The notes below the pieces were generated by a model. It worked only from the letters and a program-made list of their open reading frames with translations. It was not told the DNA's origin and did not search any database. Below, piece by piece: positions 1-4,780 of a stretch of DNA of 6,464 nucleotides. Each line of letters starts with the position of its first letter. Position 1 is the first letter of the stretch. The stretch is from an uncultured Acidimicrobiaceae bacterium (lineage in GTDB: Bacteria > Actinomycetota > Acidimicrobiia > Acidimicrobiales > Ilumatobacteraceae), in contig CAIZMV010000037.1 in the NCBI GenBank assembly GCA_903934195.1, forward strand, positions 1 through 6,464, written 5' to 3'. The position numbers were made by a program, and so were the translations under genes.

Positions 1-72
1 CGAAACTCCGGCACTGTCTCGCAACGGTGATGCTGGTCGGAGAAATCCGATCCAGACAAGTCCGGTCGCCTG
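1..72 (+). promoter_or_regulatory. Cobalamin riboswitch, 3' half of aptamer (5' part lies outside window)
   Basis: The first 72 bases match the 3' half of the cobalamin (AdoCbl) riboswitch. The window opens in what looks like the L5 loop (CGAA, 1-4). It continues with a conserved core hairpin, CACTG (12-16) pairing with CGGTG (25-29) around a loop containing CTCGCAA. Next is a variable peripheral stem (33-41 with 46-55, one bulged T at 51) capped by a GAAA tetraloop, and then a B12-box-like segment AAGTCCGGTCGCCTG (58-72). The order and spacing of these parts follow the family, and the location directly before a corrinoid uptake and salvage operon agrees. The 5' strands of the aptamer and the promoter are not in the window, so full folding cannot be tested. 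By family knowledge, binding of the coenzyme should lower expression of the genes downstream. Confidence 0.88.
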
Positions 73-97
73 TTTGTGTATGCGAAAACCGAACCTC

Positions 98-107
98 GAA
101 GGAAGGG
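98..107 (+). promoter_or_regulatory. Possible anti-sequestor strand (SD mimic) in riboswitch expression platform
   Basis: The purine run GAAGGAAGGG can pair with 152-161 over ten positions (G98-C161 through G107-C152), with G-U wobbles at 101/158 and 106/153. Bases 152-161 include most of the pyrimidine strand that otherwise pairs with the btuF Shine-Dalgarno sequence, so the two structures exclude each other. I infer that this segment frees the ribosome site when the aptamer is empty. The pairing is seen directly; the switching role is inference. Confidence 0.42.
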
Positions 108-154
108 CGGCCCGCGGAGAGTGCAGCGTCAGCTGTTTTCAATGTGACCCACTC

Positions 155-182
155 TTCTTTCTCCAATTCCCTGGAGGAAGAA
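155..182 (+). promoter_or_regulatory. Shine-Dalgarno-sequestering hairpin (riboswitch expression platform)
   Basis: Bases 155-164 (TTCTTTCTCC) pair with 173-182 (GGAGGAAGAA) over ten consecutive positions, with one G-U wobble (T160/G177) and an eight-base loop AATTCCCT. The 3' strand is the whole ribosome binding site of btuF, and the hairpin ends only two bases before the ATG. No convincing uridine-tailed intrinsic terminator precedes the gene. This points to translational control, a common mode for actinobacterial cobalamin riboswitches: ligand-bound aptamer would favour this hairpin and block initiation. Confidence 0.65.
173..180 (+). promoter_or_regulatory. Strong ribosome binding site of btuF
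   Basis: GGAGGAAG lies four bases before the ATG at 185 and is the best Shine-Dalgarno sequence in the window. It decides the btuF start at 185 over an in-frame start at 74, which would add 37 residues and hide the signal peptide. It lies in the 3' strand of the sequestering hairpin at 155-182. Confidence 0.85.
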
Positions 183-184
183 CC

Positions 185-1078
185 ATGTCAATTATCAGAA
201 TGTCTCGTATACGAGCAATTACCGCAGCAGTAGCTGCAACATTTGTCCTAGCGGCCTGTGGAAGTGGCAGTTCAACGCCCGACACCACAGTTCCTGAAGT
301 CAGTGTCCGCATTGTCAGCTTGTCGCCAACAGCAACAGAGATGTTGTACGCCATTGGCGCAGGCGACCAAGTTGTTGCTGTTGATTCATACAGCACATTT
401 CCTGCAGAGACAGCCTCGAAAGTGACAAAGATTTCTGCATTTGAACCAAATGCAGAAGCGATTCTTGGTTACACGCCTGATGTTGTGTTGATTTCGAATG
501 ATACGAACAAGATCAGTGAACAACTAATTGCAGGAAATCCGAAACTCCAGGTGTGGACTGGTGCTGCTGCAGCAACGTTGGACGATGTCTACAAACAAAT
601 TACAGAACTCGGTGCGCTCACTGGCCATGAAGATGATGCGGCGACATTGATTGACTCAATGAAGTCACGCATTGCAAAGGTAACAGAGAACATCTCAGCG
701 CCAATGACACCGAAGTCGTATTTCTATGAATTAGACAACACTTTGTATTCTGTAACTTCAAACACTTTTGTTGGCGCATTGTTGAAGCCTTTTGGTTTTA
801 CAAATATCGCTGACGGTGTTGAGGCTGGAAATGATTATCCACAACTCAATGCTGAAGTAATTGCAAAGGCAAATCCTTCTGTTATTTTCCTCGCGGATAC
901 CAAGTGCTGTGCAACGAATGCCGCAGAAGTTGCTAAGCGCCCCGGCTGGGCAGGAATTGATGCTGTGAAAAATGGCCAGATTGTGGAACTTGATGATGAC
1001 GTTGCGTCTCGCTGGGGGCCACGCATTGTTGACTTGGTTGAACAATTCGCAGCAGCAATCGCAGCAGCAAACAAGTAA
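185..1078 (+). CDS. btuF: Corrinoid (vitamin B12) ABC transporter substrate-binding lipoprotein BtuF
   Basis: This is a 297-residue binding lipoprotein that would capture cobalamin or cobinamide outside the membrane and deliver it to BtuC. The N-terminus has basic residues (R5, R8, R10), a hydrophobic stretch (11-22) and a lipobox LAAC with the lipidated cysteine at C25, followed by a Ser/Thr-rich tether. The mature part matches the class III periplasmic-binding fold (PF01497): RIVSLSPTATEMLYAIGAG near 42-60, a D-S-Y-S-TFPAE segment (67-75), FEPNAEAIL (86-94), and the C-terminal RPGWAGIDAVKNG (252-264) and SRWGPRIVDL (275-284) motifs. The start at 185 is set by the SD at 173-180 and the lipobox position. 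Mature-domain cysteines are limited to a vicinal pair, C241-C242. The family also binds iron siderophores; the riboswitch and neighbouring cob genes argue for a corrinoid. It is the first gene of the operon, 21 bases before btuC. Confidence 0.9.
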   Translation: MSIIRMSRIRAITAAVAATFVLAACGSGSSTPDTTVPEVSVRIVSLSPTATEMLYAIGAGDQVVAVDSYSTFPAETASKVTKISAFEPNAEAILGYTPDVVLISNDTNKISEQLIAGNPKLQVWTGAAAATLDDVYKQITELGALTGHEDDAATLIDSMKSRIAKVTENISAPMTPKSYFYELDNTLYSVTSNTFVGALLKPFGFTNIADGVEAGNDYPQLNAEVIAKANPSVIFLADTKCCATNAAEVAKRPGWAGIDAVKNGQIVELDDDVASRWGPRIVDLVEQFAAAIAAANK

Positions 1079-1099
1079 CCAGTAGAGATTTCGACTGCA

Positions 1100-2137
1100 A
1101 TGAGTATGCGTGGTGCAAGCCAGTGGTGGATTCCTGCTGCTGTTGTTGCGCTCGCATGCTCATTGTTGCTCGGAGTGATGATTGGGCCCGCCGGCCCCAC
1201 TTGGTGGCGCGTGCCACTGGAACTACTAAATCGACTTCCACTTTTGTCAATTGATAGCGGATTGACAGAAACACAGTGGGCAATTGTGTGGCAGATACGT
1301 GCGCCACGTGTTGTGCTTGCTGCACTCGTCGGTTCAACGCTGTCCATCGCTGGTGCCAGCTATCAAGGTGTTTTTCGTAATCCACTCGTAGATCCGTATC
1401 TGCTGGGAGTGGCCGCTGGTGCTGGTCTTGGCGCCACCATAGTTATTACCGTGAACCGTTCTGGCACAAGCAGTTGGATTATTGACCCGTTGCCGTTGAT
1501 TGCATTTAGCGGCGGTCTGATTGCAGTTCTTGTTACGTATCTTGTGGGAACAACAGGTAAAGGTGAACGCAGTTCCATCAGTCTTGTACTTGCCGGCGTT
1601 GCAGTGACATCGTTGGCAACAGCAGCGCAAACATTCCTTCTCCAACGCAACTCTGACGTTATTCGTCAGGTCTATTCATGGATCCTTGGCCGCTTGTCGA
1701 GTGCAACATGGAGTGATGTTCGTCTGGTACTTCCGTACGTTGTGTTGTCCACAGTCGTGTTGTTGTTGCATCGCCGCTTGCTTGATGTGTTGCGAGTTGG
1801 TGATGAAGAGGCAACTGCACTGGGCGTGAATGTGTCGCGCGTTCGACTTGTTGTTGTGATCGCCGCAACTCTCGGAACTGCATCGGTTGTTGCAGTAAGT
1901 GGTCTCATTGGTTTTGTTGGCATCATCGTGCCTCATGCGGTGCGACTAGTCGTGGGCACGTCGTATCGACTCGTGTTGCCCATTTCATTGCTCTTTGGCG
2001 CTGCGTTCTTGATACTCGCCGACATTCCGGGGCGCGTATTAGACAATCCTGCAGAAACCCCAATCGGAGTTGTCACTGCGTTTCTCGGAGCTCCATTTTT
2101 CTTGCTTATTTTGCGTACACGAAAGAATGAACGATGA
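1100..2137 (+). CDS. btuC: Corrinoid ABC transporter permease BtuC (FecCD family)
   Basis: A 345-residue polytopic membrane protein of the FecCD/BtuC permease family (PF01032), normal in length. It forms the channel through which the corrinoid passes. Family signatures are RAPRVVLAALVGSTLSIAGA (67-86), the YQGVFRNPLVDPYLLGVAAG block (88-107), SWILGRLSSATW (193-204), DEEATALGVNVSR (235-247, the region that contacts the ATPase), GLIGFVGIIVPHAVR (268-282), and the C-terminal ADIPGRVLDNPAETPIG (307-323) leading into the last helix. About ten hydrophobic segments can be counted. The start is ATG 1100; a second ATG at 1106 is possible, since upstream bases show only a weak SD (AGTAGAG). Its stop overlaps the btuD start as ATGA. 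The family also serves siderophores, so substrate assignment rests on context. Confidence 0.9.
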   Translation: MSMRGASQWWIPAAVVALACSLLLGVMIGPAGPTWWRVPLELLNRLPLLSIDSGLTETQWAIVWQIRAPRVVLAALVGSTLSIAGASYQGVFRNPLVDPYLLGVAAGAGLGATIVITVNRSGTSSWIIDPLPLIAFSGGLIAVLVTYLVGTTGKGERSSISLVLAGVAVTSLATAAQTFLLQRNSDVIRQVYSWILGRLSSATWSDVRLVLPYVVLSTVVLLLHRRLLDVLRVGDEEATALGVNVSRVRLVVVIAATLGTASVVAVSGLIGFVGIIVPHAVRLVVGTSYRLVLPISLLFGAAFLILADIPGRVLDNPAETPIGVVTAFLGAPFFLLILRTRKNER

Positions 2138-2919
2138 CATCTTTAGCGTTTGATCAGGTCAGAGTTGATTATGCCAAGCGCACTGCGGTGGCTTCATTTA
2201 CTGACACCGTCAAACCGGGCGAATGGTTGTGCATCATCGGGCCGAACGGTGCTGGTAAGTCGTCGTTGTTGCGTGCCATTGCCGGTGTTGTCCCACATTC
2301 CGGTCGAATATTGGTTGACGGATCACCACTGACTGCACGTTCGTCTCGTCGTCGAGCTCAGTTAGTCGCCTATGTGCCGCAATCGCCCGTGTTGCCGTCT
2401 GGCATGATGGGTGCAGAGTACGTGCTGCTCGGCCGCAACCCTTTTGTTACACATTTCGGTCGCGAGTCAGAACTTGATCACTCAATGGTCGACGATGTTA
2501 TTGAACGCCTCGACTTAGCCGGCCTTGCAACACGCGATGTCGACACTTTGTCTGGTGGTGAACGCCAACGATTGGTGATTGCGCGTGCCATCGCACAAGA
2601 AGCACCAATCTTGCTGCTCGATGAACCAACGGCAGCTCTCGATATCGGACATCAGCAACAAGCGTTGGAATTGGTGGACACATTACGACTTGAACATGGA
2701 CTGACGGTTGTCTCCTCAATGCACGATTTAACACTTGCGGGGATTTACTCGGATCGCTTGGTGCTCATCCACGAAGGTCACACGGTTGCTTCTGGTATCG
2801 CCCGAGAGGTTCTTAACGCCAGTGTGCTCGCAGAGTTTTACGGAGCAAATGTCCGGGTGCATCATGAAGACGACGGAACCATTGTTGTGGTTCCGAGCAA
2901 AAGGGAAGCACTGAAATGA
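2134..2919 (+). CDS. btuD: Corrinoid ABC transporter ATP-binding protein BtuD
   Basis: A 261-residue cytoplasmic ATPase that powers BtuC. All ABC motifs are intact: Walker A GPNGAGKS (36-43), Q-loop Q83 in YVPQSP, signature LSGGERQR (139-146), Walker B ILLLDE (159-164, with D163 and catalytic E164), D-loop near ALD (168-170), and switch histidine H197 in SSMHDLT. Length and motif spacing fit the iron/B12 importer ATPases. The start ATG overlaps the btuC stop by four bases (ATGA) and the gene ends with another ATGA overlap into cobO, so transporter and first salvage enzyme are probably translated in series. A siderophore importer ATPase would look the same in sequence; the cob genes and riboswitch favour corrinoids. 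Confidence 0.92.
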   Translation: MTSLAFDQVRVDYAKRTAVASFTDTVKPGEWLCIIGPNGAGKSSLLRAIAGVVPHSGRILVDGSPLTARSSRRRAQLVAYVPQSPVLPSGMMGAEYVLLGRNPFVTHFGRESELDHSMVDDVIERLDLAGLATRDVDTLSGGERQRLVIARAIAQEAPILLLDEPTAALDIGHQQQALELVDTLRLEHGLTVVSSMHDLTLAGIYSDRLVLIHEGHTVASGIAREVLNASVLAEFYGANVRVHHEDDGTIVVVPSKREALK

Positions 2920-3485
2920 AAAAAGACGAACCACTCATGGAAGATCCAAGACCCGACTCTCTCACCACAATTGAGTCCCTCGTGGTTCTGCATACTGGGG
3001 GTGGCAAAGGAAAGACGACGGCGGCTCTTGGTACTGCAATGCGCGCAGCCGGTCACGGATGGAATGTCGCGTTTCTGCAGTTCATGAAATCCGCGGATTG
3101 GCTGACTGGTGAAGCAAAATCATGTCGTGATCTTGGAATTCATTTCGAGTGTCTCGGCGATGGTTTCACTTGGGATTCGGCTGACATTGATGCTGATATC
3201 GCACGGGCGAAAGATGCATGGAGTAAGGCGCGCTCATTAATTTCGTCTGGAAATCACCAATTAGTCGTACTGGATGAGTTGACATATCTGTGCTCATGGA
3301 ACTGGATTGATGTTGAAGACGTTGTCACAGTGATTTCCAACAGACCGAAGCATGTCTCTGTAGTGATTACGGGACGTGATGCGTTACCCCAACTGATTTC
3401 GCTGGCTGACACTGCCAGTAATTCCATGAGTCTTCACCATGCGTATGACCGTGGTGTTGCGGCACTCAAGGGCATCGATTTCTAG
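2916..3485 (+). CDS. cobO: Corrinoid adenosyltransferase CobO (CobA/BtuR family)
   Basis: A 189-residue cytoplasmic enzyme that transfers the 5'-deoxyadenosyl group of ATP to reduced cobalt in corrinoids, making the upper ligand of the coenzyme. It matches the CobA/CobO/BtuR family (PF02572): phosphate-binding loop HTGGGKGKTTAALG (26-39), FLQFMK (53-58), GDGFTW (81-86), Walker B-like LVVLDELTY (116-124), ITGRDALPQLISLAD (151-165), and the C-terminal AALKGIDF that ends the family. The C-terminal lysine-histidine usually seen before the last helix is HH here (174-175), a mild difference. The start ATG overlaps the btuD stop as ATGA, with AAGGGA nine bases before it; ATG 2937 (M8) is a less likely alternative. 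It ends in TAGTG, sharing one base with cobU. It would act on imported cobinamide before CobU. Confidence 0.92.
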   Translation: MKKDEPLMEDPRPDSLTTIESLVVLHTGGGKGKTTAALGTAMRAAGHGWNVAFLQFMKSADWLTGEAKSCRDLGIHFECLGDGFTWDSADIDADIARAKDAWSKARSLISSGNHQLVVLDELTYLCSWNWIDVEDVVTVISNRPKHVSVVITGRDALPQLISLADTASNSMSLHHAYDRGVAALKGIDF

Positions 3486-4018
3486 TGGGGAACTATTGGT
3501 TCATCACGGGCGGTGTTCGCAGTGGAAAAAGCTATTTTGCCGAGCAGTTAGCGGCGTCCTGGAAAACCGAGGTTGTCTTTCTCGCTACAGCTGAGGCGAT
3601 TGATGATGACATGACGGAGCGTATTATCAATCATCAAAAGTCCCGACCACCAGAGTGGATTACGATTGAAGAACCGATGGATGTCAGCGGTGCTCTTGGT
3701 GGCATACCGTCCTCTTCAGATGTCGTCATAGATTGCCTAACGGTATGGGTCGGGAATCTTTTTCATCACGCCATGACCGTTGAGAATATTGAATCAAGAG
3801 CGCATCGCCTTGTTGATCGTCTAGCTCTCAGAGAGGGTCGAACTGTTGTTGTCTCTAATGAAGTAGGGATGGGAATTCACCCAGAATCCGAGATGGGTCG
3901 TCAGTATCGAGATTGTTTGGGTCGCGTCAACTCGATTGTTGCTGCCGGCTCTGCATCCTCAATCTTCATGTCTGCCGGGAGAGCAATAATTCTTCAGGAT
4001 GTGCAGACTTTGATATGA
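3485..4018 (+). CDS. cobU: Adenosylcobinamide kinase / adenosylcobinamide-phosphate guanylyltransferase CobU
   Basis: A 177-residue bifunctional enzyme that phosphorylates adenosylcobinamide on its aminopropanol arm, then transfers GMP to give AdoCbi-GDP. Visible motifs are the P-loop GGVRSGKS (9-16), the helix RIINHQKSRPPEW (46-58), DCLTVWVGNL (83-92) and the NEVGMGIHPESEMGRQYRD run (125-143) leading to GRVNSIVAAGS. H50 probably corresponds to the histidine that carries GMP in Salmonella CobU (His46 there). Length is normal. The start is GTG 3485, overlapping the cobO stop by one base; it places the P-loop at the usual distance from the N-terminus, and only a weak AAGGG (3468-3472) lies upstream, so initiation is probably coupled to cobO translation. 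The 3' end overlaps cobS as ATGA. Confidence 0.93.
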   Translation: MGNYWFITGGVRSGKSYFAEQLAASWKTEVVFLATAEAIDDDMTERIINHQKSRPPEWITIEEPMDVSGALGGIPSSSDVVIDCLTVWVGNLFHHAMTVENIESRAHRLVDRLALREGRTVVVSNEVGMGIHPESEMGRQYRDCLGRVNSIVAAGSASSIFMSAGRAIILQDVQTLI

Positions 4019-4776
4019 AGTCAGCAATTCATGATTTAAAAGTGGCGTTTGCATTTCTCACGCGCATTCCTGTCTCACATGGTCCCGTTCTCTCGATGGG
4101 TGGAGTCAGCTCGTGGTTTCCAATTGTCGGAGCAGTTGTTGGCTTAATAGCCAGCGGTGTGTGGGTTGTTGGAAACACTGTCCTTGCCCCGCTTAGTGCA
4201 AGCGCATTGACAATTGCCGTCATCGTTCTGATTACTGGAGCTTTTCATCATGACGGCTTGGCAGATTCTATGGATGGACTCGTCGGTGGCTGGAATCCCG
4301 AACAACGTCGGGAAATTCTGAAGGATTCCCGTCATGGAACATACGGAGTGATGGCGCTGGTGCTGCAAGTGGCAATTCAAGTGACGTTGTTGTCCGAATT
4401 GTCGGTTGCCTCAGGTGTTGTTGCACTGGTGATCTGCCAATCAGTGGGTCGGGCTGCTGCTGTCTGGATTATGAAATCTGGTGTTGGGATAAGTGAAGGT
4501 CTCGGAGCAAATTATGTCAGCGATGTCAAAGTCCGCAACATTGTGTTTGCAACGTTGACGTGCTTTTTGCTGATGGGCAGTTTGATGGGCCCCATGTTTG
4601 TCATTGTCGCTGCAGTCGTGTATCTGGTGAGCAGATTGTTTGCGCAATGGGCCATCAAGAAAATCGGTGGCATTGTTGGTGATGTCTTGGGTGCAACCGA
4701 GCAAGTCGGTGAATCCGTTGCACTGTTGACAATTGTTATTTTGGTTCACCAAGGTGTGACTATTCCATGGTGGTGA
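4015..4776 (+). CDS. cobS: Cobalamin synthase CobS (adenosylcobinamide-GDP ribazoletransferase)
   Basis: A 253-residue integral membrane enzyme that joins AdoCbi-GDP to alpha-ribazole (or its 5'-phosphate), closing the nucleotide loop of B12. It matches the CobS family (PF02654) along its length: FLTRIPV (14-20), WFPIVGAVVG (34-43), the metal-binding acidic motif FHHDGLADSMDG (77-88), REILKDSRHGTYGVMAL (99-115), and the C-terminal GGIVGDVLGATEQVGESVALL (218-238). About six or seven hydrophobic segments lie between. The in-frame ORF opens earlier (3913), but ATG 4015 gives the usual family N-terminus and overlaps the cobU stop as ATGA, so it is chosen. The stop lies four bases before the next start, and the end of cobS supplies GGTGAG, the likely ribosome site of the HAD-CobT gene. 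Confidence 0.93.
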   Translation: MKSAIHDLKVAFAFLTRIPVSHGPVLSMGGVSSWFPIVGAVVGLIASGVWVVGNTVLAPLSASALTIAVIVLITGAFHHDGLADSMDGLVGGWNPEQRREILKDSRHGTYGVMALVLQVAIQVTLLSELSVASGVVALVICQSVGRAAAVWIMKSGVGISEGLGANYVSDVKVRNIVFATLTCFLLMGSLMGPMFVIVAAVVYLVSRLFAQWAIKKIGGIVGDVLGATEQVGESVALLTIVILVHQGVTIPWW

Positions 4777-4780
4777 GATA

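Noticed and set aside
122..140. Small hairpin CAGC/GCTG followed by TTTT that could be an intrinsic terminator
   Set aside because: The stem is only four base pairs with a four-base loop and a short T-run, too weak to call; the SD-sequestering hairpin explains regulation better.
74..184. In-frame N-terminal extension of btuF from an ATG at 74
   Set aside because: It would overlap the riboswitch leader, bury the signal peptide and lipobox 37 residues inside, and lacks the strong SD that precedes ATG 185.
1045..1075. GCAGCA-rich repeat at the 3' end of btuF
   Set aside because: It encodes an alanine-rich C-terminal helix end (AAAIAAANK), common in such proteins; too short to be a meaningful repeat.
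835..1347. Antisense open frame of 170 codons spanning the btuF-btuC junction
   Set aside because: It runs opposite two well-supported genes and shows low-complexity shadow sequence with no domain.
2997..3020. Glycine in the CobO P-loop (GGGKGKTT) as a possible defect
   Set aside because: The residue at this position varies in the family (for example Asn or Lys), and the lysine and threonines that bind phosphate are present.
3913..4014. Earlier start for cobS inside cobU
   Set aside because: It would add 34 unrelated residues out of frame with cobU; ATG 4015 gives the normal family N-terminus and an ATGA overlap.
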